Of a DNA stretch of 44,566 nucleotides, positions 33,498-42,785 are shown piece after piece. The position numbers were made by a program, and so were the translations under genes. The notes below the pieces were generated by a model. That model saw only the letters and a list, made by a program, of their open reading frames with translations. It did not search any database and had not been told where the DNA came from. This DNA comes from an uncultured Spirochaetales bacterium (GTDB lineage: Bacteria > Spirochaetota > Spirochaetia > Sphaerochaetales > Sphaerochaetaceae), in assembly GCA_949295505.1 (NCBI GenBank), contig CASFLH010000040.1, forward strand, positions 1-44,566, in the 5' to 3' direction. Positions within the stretch are counted from its first letter, which is position 1. Every line of letters starts with the position of its first letter.

Positions 33498-33801
33498 CTG
33501 GTCCAGTCGTGATATCCCAGACAAAATCCTTCAGCTCCTTTCCAGGGCGGAAGATAGCAACACCATGCCTGTCGACTGCGACGACATCGCCAGTCTTTGG
33601 ATTACGAGCCTTCTCGCGTCCTTTTCTGATACGGACCTCGAATGTTCCGAACCCACGGAGCTCGATGACGCGATTATCCTTCAATCCGTCCTTGATCTCT
33701 TCGAAAAGCTCATCGATAACCGAATGGATATCCGTCCTGTTGATACCAAGCTTAGCGTGAAGGCTTTCTATGATAGCAGCCTTTGTAAGTTTCTGTTCCA
33801 T
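33487..33801 (-). CDS. hup: HU/IHF-type DNA-binding protein
   Basis: A protein of 104 residues with the HU/IHF fold: the LTKAAIIESLHAK helix, the RVIELRGFGTFEVR beta turn, GREKARNPKTG and the conserved arm end VAIFRPGKELKD. The C-terminal extension ITTGPDEE is short. It bends DNA as a dimer and organises the nucleoid. GAGGTG precedes the ATG by about nine bases. It lies between rpsT and lnt, 20 bases after the rpsT stop and overlapping lnt, as in other spirochaetes to my recollection. Confidence 0.96.
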   Translation of the reverse strand: MEQKLTKAAIIESLHAKLGINRTDIHSVIDELFEEIKDGLKDNRVIELRGFGTFEVRIRKGREKARNPKTGDVVAVDRHGVAIFRPGKELKDFVWDITTGPDEE

Positions 33802-33821
33802 AGCGCACCCACCTCACGCGA

Positions 33822-34082
33822 TTAAGCCATCTTATGATATGCGTGTGCGAGCCTGCTCTTCTTCCTTGCGGCAGTGTTCCTGTGGATGATTCCCTTTCCA
33901 GCTACTGTATCAAGGAGCTTGTTGCTCTCTGCCATAGCCTGCTCTGCAGCTGCCTTATCTCCAGCAGCTACTGCTGCGTCGAACTTCTTGATAGCTGTAC
34001 GCATTGTGCTCTTAGCCATGCGGTTGCGGAGACGGCGCTTTGCTTCCTGGCGCTCTCTCTTCTCTGCGGACTTGTTAGCCAT
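33822..34082 (-). CDS. rpsT: 30S ribosomal protein S20
   Basis: A protein of 86 residues, starting MANKSAEKRERQEAKRRLRN and ending IIHRNTAARKKSRLAHAYHK, the invariant S20 frame of two basic helices packed with lysine and arginine. It binds 16S rRNA at the body of the 30S subunit. GGAGG stands before ATG 34082; the upstream ATG 34121 is excluded because it has no ribosome site. It begins the rpsT-hup-lnt-cinA operon under the TTGACG/TAATTT promoter. Confidence 0.97.
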   Translation of the reverse strand: MANKSAEKRERQEAKRRLRNRMAKSTMRTAIKKFDAAVAAGDKAAAEQAMAESNKLLDTVAGKGIIHRNTAARKKSRLAHAYHKMA

Positions 34083-34128
34083 ATATTCCTCCAAACAAAT
34101 TCCAATCGTTATTTTATTCAATTAAATA

Positions 34129-34184
34129 GCTGTCATACTCTGACAGCGCTTACAGAAATTACCACAAAGACAAGAGCACGTCAA
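34129..34184 (-). promoter_or_regulatory. rpsT promoter and leader hairpin
   Basis: On the minus strand TTGACG (34179-34184) and TAATTT (34156-34161, with an upstream TG) are 17 bases apart. The leader of about 67 bases folds GCTGTCA/TGACAGC (34129-34147), a seven-base stem near its 5' end, a plausible place for S20 feedback control. Confidence 0.6.
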
Positions 34185-34302
34185 CACATTGTCTTGCAAT
34201 ACTTTATTAGCTCTTATATGCAAAGAAGACCAGCGGTGCGAAGCGACAGCGATCAATATGGTTGCCTGCCGGTTCACTTGAAATCATGCGAAATCAGTGG
34301 TA

Positions 34303-35337
34303 TCAGGATGAGAATATCTCTTCCTGGTACTCTTCACTCACCTCCCAGAATCCTGTCTCGCTGTTGTATGAAACCTCATCAAACGGTATCTGCATCGTCC
34401 GTCCTTCGCTTGCGGATACTGTTATCTTCCTGGAAAGGATGTTTATCTCGCTCACGCGCCAGAGTTCTCTGTCAAGCTTAAGCCTTGTGCCTTCCGGCGG
34501 GCAGCCGGCTTTCTCTTCCATATAGTAGTCATACTCATAGGCAAGACAGCAGAGAAGACGGCCGCATGGACCTGATATCTTCATGGAATTCAGGGAAAGG
34601 TTCTGCTCCTTTGCCATCTTGATAGTCACAGGATCCATCTCCTTTGTCATCAGATGGCAGCAGTAGTCGCGACCACAGACAGAAAGGCCTCCGATAAGAC
34701 GGGACTCATCCCTCACACCAATCTGCCTGAGCTCGATGCGCATGCGGAAGACTGCAACAAGATCCTTCACGAGATCACGGAAATCAACACGCTCATCCGC
34801 GGTGAAGAAGAATATGACCTTCGGCTCCCCGAGAAGAAAATGTGTCGTGACAAGCTTCATGCCAAGCCCATGCTTCCTGATTTTCTCGCGGCAGATGCGG
34901 AGCGCTTCTTCCTCTCTCGATTCGTTCTCTGCATACTTCGCCATCTCTGCAGGGGTTGCAAGATGATCAAGCCATGTGACGCTGCCATCCACCTTCATTC
35001 GCTCCGGCTCTTTTGAGATCTGACAGCGGAAACAGGAGTCACACTGGTGGGCACCCTCCTGCGAGGTGTATCTCACATCATCCTCTTCCTTCTCGTCAGC
35101 GAAATGAAGACAGGCACCATGAACTTCAGGATATCCCGGCACATAGCTTTTACCCGGAACAGGAGCAGGACCAACCACAACACCAAGATCAAGGCCGAAT
35201 CTGGTCTCATAGACAACAGGAGTTCCAGCATATAAAACGCTGTCCCATGCACAGAGACAGATATCATTGTAAGAAGGATTCTTTATTACATATACATAAG
35301 CCCAGTCATCATCATGCTGTGCAGTCTTCTGCTTCAT
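34303..35337 (-). CDS. PSP1-domain protein (YaaT/RicT-like)
   Basis: A protein of 344 residues, starting at MKQKTAQHDDD. It has the PSP1 domain with the YaaT/RicT cysteine set: DSCFRC in the insertion, then SVCGRDYCCHLMTKEMDP, and SGPCGRLLCCLAYEYDYY, which in homologues bind [4Fe-4S] clusters. In Bacillus RicT works with RicA and RicF in mRNA processing by RNase Y; here no partner is near, so the spirochaete role is open. The start is an inference: extended TGCTAGCTT lies seven bases before ATG 35337 with no ribosome site, and an earlier in-frame start (35460) would run across the divergent dusB promoter. Confidence 0.85.
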   Translation of the reverse strand: MKQKTAQHDDDWAYVYVIKNPSYNDICLCAWDSVLYAGTPVVYETRFGLDLGVVVGPAPVPGKSYVPGYPEVHGACLHFADEKEEDDVRYTSQEGAHQCDSCFRCQISKEPERMKVDGSVTWLDHLATPAEMAKYAENESREEEALRICREKIRKHGLGMKLVTTHFLLGEPKVIFFFTADERVDFRDLVKDLVAVFRMRIELRQIGVRDESRLIGGLSVCGRDYCCHLMTKEMDPVTIKMAKEQNLSLNSMKISGPCGRLLCCLAYEYDYYMEEKAGCPPEGTRLKLDRELWRVSEINILSRKITVSASEGRTMQIPFDEVSYNSETGFWEVSEEYQEEIFSS

Positions 35338-35412
35338 AAGAAGAAAGCTAGCACACAGCAGATAATTTGAAAAGAGTCCGCATTTGCCTGAATTTATCCA
35401 TCCTCTATTTTC

Positions 35413-35421
35413 TGCTAATAT
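35413..35421 (+). promoter_or_regulatory. Extended -10 element of dusB (leaderless)
   Basis: TGCTAATAT ends seven bases before the GTG that starts the conserved dusB frame, so transcription probably begins at or next to that codon. A TTTATC hexamer 17 bases ahead could be the -35. Confidence 0.5.
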
Positions 35422-35428
35422 CCTGCAT

Positions 35429-36385
35429 GTGGATATAAATACAATCGGGGGACCGTTCATACTGGCACCTCTTGCAGGTTACACGGATAAGGCTTTCAGG
35501 GAAATCGCACGCGGCATGGGCGCAGATGCCGCCGTGTCGGAGATGGTAAGCGCAGAAGGGCTTGCCAGGAATGGAGAGAAGACAAAGGCATTGCTTGAAC
35601 GCTTCCCTGGTGAGGACAGGCTGATCATCCAGATATTCGGGCCATCTGACGATCCGGTACGGAGAGCGATGGACAATCTCCTCGCATATAACCCGACTGC
35701 GATTGATATCAACTGCGGCTGTCCGGTACCGAAAGTCGTCAAGACAGGAGCCGGATCCGCACTGATGAAGAACCCGCCGATGATCGGGAGAATCATAAAG
35801 GCTATCAGAGAGCGCACAGATATACCTGTATCGGTAAAATTCAGGCTCGGATGGAACGCGGAATCGATAAACTATCTAGAGTTCGCGGATGCAGCAGCGG
35901 ATGCAGGGGCCTCAATGCTCACACTGCATGCCCGTACAAGAGCACAGGGGTACAGCGGAACAGCTGACCGTAATGCCTTCAGAACCCTTACCAGCCATCT
36001 CGAAGGAAGCGGCATTCTTGTCTTCGGTTCCGGCGATGTATTATCGCCAGAAGATGCGCTTGCTCTCATAGAAGACTGCCATCTTGATGGAGTGATGTTC
36101 GCACGAGGTGCTATTGGCAACCCATTCATCTTCAGGGAAACGAAAGAGCTTGTCGAGAAAGGCAGCTATGAGAAACCTTCTACAGAAGAAAAAGTCAGTA
36201 CAGCGCTGCGGCATCTTCATCTCATGATACGTTATTATGGAGAGAATGTCGGATGCCGTGAGATGCGCAAGCATCTGATGGCTTATATCAAAGGCATCCC
36301 CGGCAGCAGCCATGTCAAGAACGAGATAGGCAGAGCAGTGACCGAAGAAGAGATGGAAAGAGCCCTCGGGAAGCTTCTTTCCTGA
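35429..36385 (+). CDS. dusB: tRNA-dihydrouridine synthase
   Basis: A protein of 318 residues, starting at GTG (VDINTIGGPFILAPLAGYTD). All family markers are present: the FMN-binding LAPLAGYTDKAFRE, IDINCGCPVPKV with the catalytic Cys region, VSVKFRLGW, LHARTRAQGYSG and FARGAIGNPFIF. It reduces uridine to dihydrouridine in the D-loop of tRNA. GTG 35429 is preferred over the earlier TTG 35384, as the family begins near here and a -10 element lies between. Transcribed divergently from the PSP1-domain gene. Confidence 0.92.
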   Translation: MDINTIGGPFILAPLAGYTDKAFREIARGMGADAAVSEMVSAEGLARNGEKTKALLERFPGEDRLIIQIFGPSDDPVRRAMDNLLAYNPTAIDINCGCPVPKVVKTGAGSALMKNPPMIGRIIKAIRERTDIPVSVKFRLGWNAESINYLEFADAAADAGASMLTLHARTRAQGYSGTADRNAFRTLTSHLEGSGILVFGSGDVLSPEDALALIEDCHLDGVMFARGAIGNPFIFRETKELVEKGSYEKPSTEEKVSTALRHLHLMIRYYGENVGCREMRKHLMAYIKGIPGSSHVKNEIGRAVTEEEMERALGKLLS

Positions 36386-36399
36386 GACTCCGTACTATC

Positions 36400-36849
36400 T
36401 TACCATGTGGAAACAAACCTCTGCCATTTGCTTCGTGGCTTATCTGGAAGAGTAAGCCTCAGCAGTCCTTCATCAGTAAGAGGTTTGATAATGCTGTAAT
36501 ACAGGCTGGTGCGATTGAGCCCTGTGAAATTCTCCAGCTCCTCCCTGGATCTTGGGATTTTGCAGAATTCAATATATATGCTGTAATCGCGATGCTGAAG
36601 AGCATTCAGGACTGTCTCTCTGATTGCAATCGGAGGATATTCAAGAATATCGTGTCTGCTTCCCTTTTTATCAAAAGCTATTGCTTTGCGTATATTGTCC
36701 AGCACATAGCTGACAGAGGAATCAAGCATTTCTTTTATATTGCCTGTAAATCGTCTTGAATCAAGGAATCTCGAAGACTGAGAGCCCGAAACACTTCCCC
36801 TGCTTCCCACAGAGATATCTGGACAGGATTTCATCATCGATTCACTCAT
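36400..36849 (-). pseudogene. Remnant of an AAA_4/RecG-like ATP-binding regulatory protein
   Basis: An open frame of 149 residues that contains RRFTGNIKEMLDSSVSYV, YPPIAIRETVLNALQHRDYS and a terminal winged-helix-like part with TGLNRTSLYYSIIKPLTDEGLL. The full-length proteins have a DNA-binding AlbA_2 domain before this region and an ATP-binding stretch between the two blocks; both are missing, so this is a shortened copy with an internal deletion just after HRDYSIYIE. GGAGGG stands before the ATG, so a truncated product could still be made. Its promoter side faces the divergent purD-like gene. Confidence 0.6.
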
Positions 36850-36901
36850 TAGCCCTCCACGCAGCGGACACTATATCGGGAACAACTATTTCGGATTTTC
36901 T

Positions 36902-36930
36902 TTGATTTTCACTTTCCGGTATGCTAGCGT
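36902..36930 (+). promoter_or_regulatory. Promoter of the purD-like gene
   Basis: TTGATT (36902-36907) and TAGCGT (36925-36930, with an upstream TG) are 17 bases apart. A GGAG ribosome site follows before ATG 36950. Confidence 0.5.
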
Positions 36931-36949
36931 TTTAATAAAGGAGTCAAGA

Positions 36950-38212
36950 ATGCGTGTTCTACTGCTAGGATCTGGAGCTAAGGACCATGCTGTTGCATGG
37001 TGGTTCAGCAAAAGCTGTTATCTTTCAGAGCTGTTTGCTGCTCCTGGGAATCTTGCAACTGGAAGATTCTGTACGAATCTGCCGGATGTAAATCCCTCAG
37101 ATCCGATTGCTGTATACGAAACCTGCAGGAAACACAGGATTGACTTTGTCTTCATCGGAACAGAGCAGCCTTTGTTCACAGGTGTCGTGAAGTACCTTAA
37201 CGAGAAAGGAATCCGCACATTCGGTGCTACAGAAAATGCAGTGAAAATCGAGGGGGACAGATCATTCTCCAGGGCCTTCACCAGCCGTCACAACATACCA
37301 ATCCCGCATAGCTCATTATTCGGGGATATCGATGGATTGAAAAAATACCTTGAGAAGCACAGCGGAGAACACTTCACGATAAAAAGCAACTTCCTGTCCC
37401 CTTCAAGGATAATGCTCTCATCCAATGACACAGGGGCGCTTCTCGATTATTCCAGGCAGCTTTTCCAGAAGGGGCCTGTACTGCTTGAGGAGTATGTGCA
37501 TGGCGTCCCTGCAAGCTGTTCGCTGCTCCTGGACAGGAATGGATATCTCGTGCTCCCTATCACAAGCGACTATACGAAGAAAGCCGCTGATGACCAGACT
37601 CCGACAGGAGGAATGGGAGCGCTCTGCCCGATTCCGATCATCGATGAGATCAAAGAGAAAATCATCGAGAGGATTATCAAGCCGACGCTCTATGGCATGC
37701 AGGTTGAACAGCTTTCATACAAAGGGCTCCTGACGCTCTCGCTGATGATCACCCCAGATAAGGAACCGTACCTTGTTGATTATCATGTACGTCTCAATGA
37801 CCCATCGGCACAGGCGATGATACCTATCATCAATACAGATATAATCGAAATCCTCAGTGCCATGGAAAATGATGATGTCAGTTCCGTTGAGCTTTCCACT
37901 ACCGATGAATGCACTGTTGCTGTTGTTCTCGCGGCCGAAGGCTATCCGATGGCCCCCAAGACCGGCATGGAAGTAAAGGGACTTACATCCGTCTGCCTCG
38001 AACCTCTGAATGATGGGCCTGTTGTCTTCTGCGGCGCAGTGCAGGAACGGGACGGCAAGGCAATAACCACCGGAGGAAGAATCCTTACTGTCGTCGGCAA
38101 AGGCAACAGCATCGGAGAGGCAAACAGAAATGCCTATGACCTTATAAAAGGAAAGCATTTCCAGGGCCTCTGGTACAGAGACGACATAGGAAATGCCTAT
38201 TTCTCGGATTAG
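36950..38212 (+). CDS. PurD-like ATP-grasp protein (phosphoribosylamine-glycine ligase family), divergent
   Basis: A protein of 420 residues with the PurD domain order: an N-terminal nucleotide fold (VLLLGSGAKDHAVAWW in place of GEGGREHALAW), IGTEQPLFTGVV, the ATP-grasp core (DRSFSRAFTSRHNIPIP, VLLEEYVHGVPASCSLL, TPTGGMGALCP) and the C-terminal B domain (ITTGGRILTVVGKG). The magnesium-binding LLEFNVRFGDPE motif is altered to LVDYHVRLNDPSAQ, with Glu to Asp and Asn to His at the conserved ligands. It may use a different substrate or be inactive. GGAG precedes ATG 36950. The stop overlaps the rlmB stop region by four bases. No other purine-biosynthesis gene is nearby. Confidence 0.72.
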   Translation: MRVLLLGSGAKDHAVAWWFSKSCYLSELFAAPGNLATGRFCTNLPDVNPSDPIAVYETCRKHRIDFVFIGTEQPLFTGVVKYLNEKGIRTFGATENAVKIEGDRSFSRAFTSRHNIPIPHSSLFGDIDGLKKYLEKHSGEHFTIKSNFLSPSRIMLSSNDTGALLDYSRQLFQKGPVLLEEYVHGVPASCSLLLDRNGYLVLPITSDYTKKAADDQTPTGGMGALCPIPIIDEIKEKIIERIIKPTLYGMQVEQLSYKGLLTLSLMITPDKEPYLVDYHVRLNDPSAQAMIPIINTDIIEILSAMENDDVSSVELSTTDECTVAVVLAAEGYPMAPKTGMEVKGLTSVCLEPLNDGPVVFCGAVQERDGKAITTGGRILTVVGKGNSIGEANRNAYDLIKGKHFQGLWYRDDIGNAYFSD

Positions 38213-38952
38213 CGCGGGCGGCGGAACTCGTAGAGAAGTATTCCAGCGGCAACAGAGACATTCAGTGAGTCGATATGCCCCTGCATCGGGATTGATATGA
38301 TATGATCGCAGTTCTTGCGCACCAGCTGTGAGATCCCGTCGCCTTCGGAGCCCATCACGATCGCGGTACGCCGCGGGAAGGCCATGCTATAGCTGTCTTC
38401 TCCGGCCATATCAGCACCGTAGATCCAGAAACCATTATCCTTGAGCACCTTTATTTCCCTTGTCAGGTTAGTGACAACTGAAATAGGAACATACTGAGCA
38501 GCGCCTGATGACACTTTGACGACTGTCTCATTCGCCTGCACCGCACGGCGCTCAGGAATCATGACAAGATCAACACCGAACTGATCCGCCGAACGGAGTA
38601 TGGCACCAAGGTTATGAGGATCCGTGATTCCATCAAGAATGAGGACCAATGCACCATCGTCTTCTCCAAGGCGTTCGCAGAACTCTTCCACCGATGTCTC
38701 GATAAGCCTCGAGGCTCCCCTTCTGGGGCCTCCGAGGTCAAGAATCGCACCGCGGACATCAGCACCAGGCATCATGCGCTCAAGCTCATCCTTCGACAGC
38801 TTCTTGACGGCGACCTTGCCGGTCAGCTTCGCCTCCATCACCAGTGCCTCGATCCTTTCTCCGCCCTGTCGCTGGACATAGAGCGTTGATCCCATTCCGG
38901 CCTTCTTCAGGGCCTCCTCAATTGCATGATATCCGTAGACTTTCTCACCCAT
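38209..38952 (-). CDS. rlmB: 23S rRNA (guanosine-2'-O-)-methyltransferase RlmB/TrmH family
   Basis: A protein of 247 residues: an N-terminal L30e-like substrate-binding domain, then the SPOUT knot with LDGITDPHNLGAILRSAD, MGSEGDGIS and SIPMQGHIDSLNVSVAAGI, the three SAM-binding motifs of RlmB. It methylates the ribose of G2251 (E. coli numbering) in 23S rRNA. The start shares its A with the dnaJ stop (TAATG), so translation is coupled to dnaJ, in the grpE-dnaK-dnaJ-rlmB operon. Family assignment is sure; RlmB versus a tRNA-acting relative is likely from the N-terminal domain. Confidence 0.93.
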   Translation of the reverse strand: MGEKVYGYHAIEEALKKAGMGSTLYVQRQGGERIEALVMEAKLTGKVAVKKLSKDELERMMPGADVRGAILDLGGPRRGASRLIETSVEEFCERLGEDDGALVLILDGITDPHNLGAILRSADQFGVDLVMIPERRAVQANETVVKVSSGAAQYVPISVVTNLTREIKVLKDNGFWIYGADMAGEDSYSMAFPRRTAIVMGSEGDGISQLVRKNCDHIISIPMQGHIDSLNVSVAAGILLYEFRRPR

Positions 38953-40064
38953 TATTCCTGAAACTCCATTGGGGTGGGACTTGTATTCTCCTTAAGCTCC
39001 GCCGCAAGATCCTTCATAAGGCTCTTTGCTTTCATGGAAAGACGCCGGGGCGTCTCGACCATCACACGGATATACATGTCTCCCCGTGATGATCCCCTTG
39101 GAGAAGGTATTCCCCTGCCCTTTACACGGAGCATTGTACCAGACTGTATGCCTGCTGGTATATCCACCTTGATATTCGTTCCGTCAACTGTAGGAACAAG
39201 GATAGCAGCACCAAGGGCAGCCTGTGTCACGGCAATCGGTATCTGCAGATATACATCACTCCCCTCGCGCACGAAATACCTGTCAGGACGCACTGAGATG
39301 AAGAGGATGAGATCTCCGTCCTCTCCGCCATTGGTACCGGCATCCCCCTTGCCGCGAAGAGTAAGACGGGAACCATTATCCACACCAGCAGGAATGTTGA
39401 CCATCAGCTTCTCTGTCTTGGTGACAGTTCCCGTGCCATGGCATGTTGCGCATGGATTCTCTATCACATGGCCGCTTCCACCGCAGGTACGGCAGGTAGA
39501 AGCCATCTGGAAGAACCCGTTGCCGCTTGTCACCCGCCCCGATCCATGGCATGTAGGACAGGTCTTCCTTCCCGTTCCTCCTGTACCGCCACAGCTCTGG
39601 CATTTGACTTTATGTCCGAAGGATATTTCCTTCTTGCAGCCGCTGACAGCCTCACTGAAATCTATTGTGATGTCATACCTGAGCGATGCGCCAGGCTCAC
39701 CATAACTTCCGCGCCGCTGTGCTCTGCCGCCGCCTCCGAAGAACGATGAGAAGAAATCTGAGAAACCACCACCTCCGAAGAGATCGGAGAAATCACGATA
39801 GACATTCGAATAGTTGCCGGCCGCGCCTCCCTGGAAGCCATTGACACCGCTGAAGCCGAACTGGTCGTAAGCGCTTCTCTTCTTCGGATCGGAAAGAACC
39901 TCATAAGCCTCGCTTGCTTCCTTGAAGCGTTCTTCCGCCTCTTTGTCATTCGGATGCGTATCCGGATGGTTCTGCAGCGCTATCTTCCTGTATGCCTTCT
40001 TTATCTCTTCTTCAGTTGCTGTCTTGGAAACTCCAAGAACCTCGTAATAATCTCTTTTCGCCAT
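38952..40064 (-). CDS. dnaJ: Type I DnaJ (Hsp40) co-chaperone
   Basis: A protein of 370 residues with all class I parts: a J domain with HPD (33-35), a Gly/Phe-rich region ([17 protein letters not shown]), four zinc-binding CxxCxGxG repeats ([36 protein letters not shown]) and a C-terminal client-binding domain ending in an [12 protein letters not shown] tail. It delivers unfolded proteins to DnaK and stimulates its ATPase. ATG 40064, with GAGGAAAGGG before it, is preferred to the 13-residue-longer start. Its stop overlaps the rlmB start. Confidence 0.97.
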   Translation of the reverse strand: MAKRDYYEVLGVSKTATEEEIKKAYRKIALQNHPDTHPNDKEAEERFKEASEAYEVLSDPKKRSAYDQFGFSGVNGFQGGAAGNYSNVYRDFSDLFGGGGFSDFFSSFFGGGGRAQRRGSYGEPGASLRYDITIDFSEAVSGCKKEISFGHKVKCQSCGGTGGTGRKTCPTCHGSGRVTSGNGFFQMASTCRTCGGSGHVIENPCATCHGTGTVTKTEKLMVNIPAGVDNGSRLTLRGKGDAGTNGGEDGDLILFISVRPDRYFVREGSDVYLQIPIAVTQAALGAAILVPTVDGTNIKVDIPAGIQSGTMLRVKGRGIPSPRGSSRGDMYIRVMVETPRRLSMKAKSLMKDLAAELKENTSPTPMEFQE

Positions 40065-40086
40065 ACCCTTTCCTCTTAACGGCAGA

Positions 40087-40110
40087 AAGCAGCATGAATC
40101 CATGCTGCTT
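40087..40110 (-). other. Hairpin between dnaK and dnaJ
   Basis: AAGCAGCATG (40087-40096) and CATGCTGCTT (40101-40110) form a perfect ten-base stem with a four-base loop. The minus-strand side lacks a T run; a partial terminator or RNA-stability element that lowers dnaJ relative to dnaK is plausible. Confidence 0.55.
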
Positions 40111-40133
40111 CCCTTTCAATGCAAACAGGTTTC

Positions 40134-42065
40134 TTACTTGACCTCTTCGTAGCTTGCATCCATCGTGCCATCATCGCCCTTTGATGAGGATGACTGGCTG
40201 CTGTCTGAGGATGAAGCTCCGCCTGCTGCGCCGCCCTGGGCACCGGCATTCTGCTGTGCAGCCTCATAGACCTTCTGGCCAAGCTCCATGGAAGCCTGCT
40301 GGACCTTCTCCGTCTTGCTCTTGAGCTCTTCTGCTGTCGCATTGCTGTTTGCAAGCGCATCCTTGAGATCCTGTACAGCGCTTTCAATCTTGGCTCTCTC
40401 ATCCGCGGAGATCTTATCGCCATAATCCTTAAGAGCCTTCTCTGTTGCATAGACAACGCTCTCGCCGTTGTTCTTTGCCTCGATTGTGTCCCTGGCCTTC
40501 TTGTCCTCAGCAGCATGTGCCTCAGCATCCTTGACCATTCTGTCAATCTCCTGCTCCGAAAGACCTGAAGACGACTCGATTCTTATCTTCTGCTCCTTGC
40601 CGGTTCCAAGATCCTTTGCCGATACATGGACAATACCGTTCGCATCGATATCGAAGGTAACCTCAATCTGAGGAACTCCACGTGGTGCGGGGGCGATTCC
40701 TTCAAGGTTGAATGTACCAAGAGTCCTATTCTGGGATGCAAGCTCACGCTCACCCTGCAGAACATGGATTGATACAGCTGTCTGTCCATCGCTTGCTGTA
40801 GAGAAGATCTGGCTCTTCCTGGTAGGAATCGTCGTATTCCTCTCAATGAGCTTCGTGCATACACCACCCAGAGTCTCGATACCCAGTGAAAGCGGAGTGA
40901 CATCCAGAAGAAGAACGTCCTTGACATCTCCCTTGAGAATACCACCCTGGATGGAAGCGCCGACTGCAACAACCTCATCCGGGTTGACTCCCTTATGAGG
41001 CTCCTTGCCGAAGAGCTCCTTTACAAGAGCCTGTACGCAAGGAATTCTCGATGAACCGCCAACGAGGATGACTTCATCAACACCCGATGCGGAGATACCG
41101 GCATCGCGGAGCGCATTCTCACACGGTATTCTTGTCCTCTCGACAAGCGGTGCAATCATCTGCTCAAACTTTGCTCTTGTAAGCTCCATCTGCAGGTGCT
41201 TCGGACCTGTTGCATCTGCTGTGATGAACGGCAGGTTGATAGTTGTCGTTGTCGAAGATGAAAGCACTATCTTTGCCTGCTCCGCAGCTTCCTTCAGTCT
41301 CTGAAGCGCCATCTTATCCTGAGAAAGATCGATGCCTGTGTTCTTCCTGAAGTCTGCGACCATCCAGTCAATGATGACCTGATCGATATTATCACCACCA
41401 AGGTGTGTATCACCGTTTGTGGACTTTACCTCGAAAACGCCATCGCCAAGCTCGAGGATGGAGATATCGAATGTACCGCCGCCGAAGTCGTATACGGCGA
41501 TTGTCTCTTCCTTATCTGACTTGTCCTTGCCGAAGCCATATGCAAGAGCAGCAGCTGTAGGCTCGTTGACGATTCTCTTGACCTCAAGGCCTGCGATACG
41601 TCCAGCATCCTTTGTAGCCTGGCGCTGAGCGTCGTTGAAGTAAGCAGGAACTGTGATGACAGCCTCTGTTACCGGCTCGCCAAGATAATCCTCTGCTGTC
41701 TTCTTCATCTTCTGAAGGACAATTGCGGAAATCTCCTGCGGTGAGTACTCATGGCCTCTGATAGCCACCTTTATCTCATCGTTGGCACCTGATACCACCT
41801 GGTAAGGCACCATCTTAATCTCTTCAGCCACCTCATGGTATTTTCTTCCCATGAATCTCTTGATGGAATAAACAGTATTCTCAGGATTCGTGACCATCTG
41901 GTTCTTTGCAGGCTTTCCTACAAGACGGTCAGTCTCAGTGAATCCGACTACGGAAGGAGTCGTTCTGTCTCCTTCGCTGTTAGCGATTACTACTGGCTCG
42001 TTGCCTTCCATCACAGCAACGCAGCTGTTTGTTGTTCCAAGGTCTATACCAATAATCTTTCCCAT
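40134..42065 (-). CDS. dnaK: Hsp70 chaperone DnaK
   Basis: A protein of 643 residues with the standard DnaK framework: [16 protein letters not shown] near the start, [45 protein letters not shown] and the substrate-binding part with [14 protein letters not shown]. The C-terminal tail is Gly/Ser/Asp-rich and ends in YEEVK, like the EEVK/EEVD ending of many DnaK proteins. GGAGAGAAG precedes the ATG 42065. It refolds proteins with DnaJ and GrpE, both encoded next to it. Confidence 0.98.
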   Translation of the reverse strand: MGKIIGIDLGTTNSCVAVMEGNEPVVIANSEGDRTTPSVVGFTETDRLVGKPAKNQMVTNPENTVYSIKRFMGRKYHEVAEEIKMVPYQVVSGANDEIKVAIRGHEYSPQEISAIVLQKMKKTAEDYLGEPVTEAVITVPAYFNDAQRQATKDAGRIAGLEVKRIVNEPTAAALAYGFGKDKSDKEETIAVYDFGGGTFDISILELGDGVFEVKSTNGDTHLGGDNIDQVIIDWMVADFRKNTGIDLSQDKMALQRLKEAAEQAKIVLSSSTTTTINLPFITADATGPKHLQMELTRAKFEQMIAPLVERTRIPCENALRDAGISASGVDEVILVGGSSRIPCVQALVKELFGKEPHKGVNPDEVVAVGASIQGGILKGDVKDVLLLDVTPLSLGIETLGGVCTKLIERNTTIPTRKSQIFSTASDGQTAVSIHVLQGERELASQNRTLGTFNLEGIAPAPRGVPQIEVTFDIDANGIVHVSAKDLGTGKEQKIRIESSSGLSEQEIDRMVKDAEAHAAEDKKARDTIEAKNNGESVVYATEKALKDYGDKISADERAKIESAVQDLKDALANSNATAEELKSKTEKVQQASMELGQKVYEAAQQNAGAQGGAAGGASSSDSSQSSSSKGDDGTMDASYEEVK

Positions 42066-42099
42066 TTTATCTTCTCTCCATATTTTCCAGATCATTCAG

Positions 42100-42118
42100 T
42101 ACGGAGCCACGCTCCGTA
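42100..42118 (-). other. Hairpin between grpE and dnaK
   Basis: TACGGAG (42100-42106) and CTCCGTA (42112-42118) form a seven-base stem with a five-base loop, in the 87-base gap. No T run follows; it could adjust the grpE/dnaK ratio by RNA processing. Confidence 0.45.
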
Positions 42119-42152
42119 TCCAGTGGTAAAATAATAATGCGTATCTATTTCG

Positions 42153-42722
42153 TCAATTGCTTTTCGGCTTGCCGACCACAACCTTCGCGGCCCTTATCAC
42201 CTTACCATGAAGCTTATACCCTTTCAGGAAGACCTGAAGGACCTTCTCCTTCTCCAGTCCCTCTACCTCCTGCATCATGCAGGCTTCCATATCTGAGGGA
42301 TCGAAATCCTCTCCATCCGGCGAGAATGCCTCAAGTCCCCAGTTGTTCTTCAGAAGCGTATGAAGCTGATCCTCGACCATCACGACGCCTGTCTTGATGG
42401 TATCGAAATCCTTCGATGTCTCTGAAGCCTCTATGGCTCTTGAGAAGTTATCAAGAGGATCGAGAAGATCTTTGATAAGAGCCTCATTTGCATATTTGAC
42501 AGCATTCTCCTTCTCCTGTCTGAGACGTTTCTTGTAATTCTCCGTCTCCGCTGCTTCCCTGAGAGCCTTATCCTTGAGATCAGCGATAGTCTCCTCAAGT
42601 TCCTTGACCTTCGCACGGAGCGTGTCAAGCTCCGCTTCTTCCGTTTCCGGAGTCTCGGTCTCTTTCACCTCTTCGGATGCAGCTTCCGCTGCCTCTTCCT
42701 TCCTGATTTCCTCTTCAGCCAT
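42153..42722 (-). CDS. grpE: Nucleotide exchange factor GrpE
   Basis: A protein of 189 residues with an acidic coiled-coil first part (EEAELDTLRAKVKELEETIADLK), the GrpE core (ENYKKRLRQEKENAVKYAN, DLLDPLDNFSRAIEAS) and the C-terminal beta wing (VLQVFLKGYKLHGKVIRAAKVVV). It releases ADP from DnaK. ATG 42722, with GAGG seven bases upstream, is chosen; ATG 42755 would add eleven mainly lysine residues (MKKKKDKKRLD) without a good ribosome site and cannot be excluded. First gene of grpE-dnaK-dnaJ-rlmB. No hrcA gene or CIRCE palindrome is visible. Confidence 0.95.
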   Translation of the reverse strand: MAEEEIRKEEAAEAASEEVKETETPETEEAELDTLRAKVKELEETIADLKDKALREAAETENYKKRLRQEKENAVKYANEALIKDLLDPLDNFSRAIEASETSKDFDTIKTGVVMVEDQLHTLLKNNWGLEAFSPDGEDFDPSDMEACMMQEVEGLEKEKVLQVFLKGYKLHGKVIRAAKVVVGKPKSN

Positions 42723-42785
42723 ATCAAGCCTCTTCTTATCTTTTTTCTTTTTCATAATCCAGAGGTGCCATAAAGGCACAATGGT

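Noticed and set aside
36400..36849. Intact transcription regulator gene
   Set aside because: The DNA-binding AlbA_2 domain and the ATP-binding stretch expected in full-length proteins are missing, so it is listed as a remnant.
42765..42779. GTGCC/GGCAC inverted repeat as a CIRCE element before grpE
   Set aside because: CIRCE is TTAGCACTC-N9-GAGTGCTAA; this five-base stem does not match.
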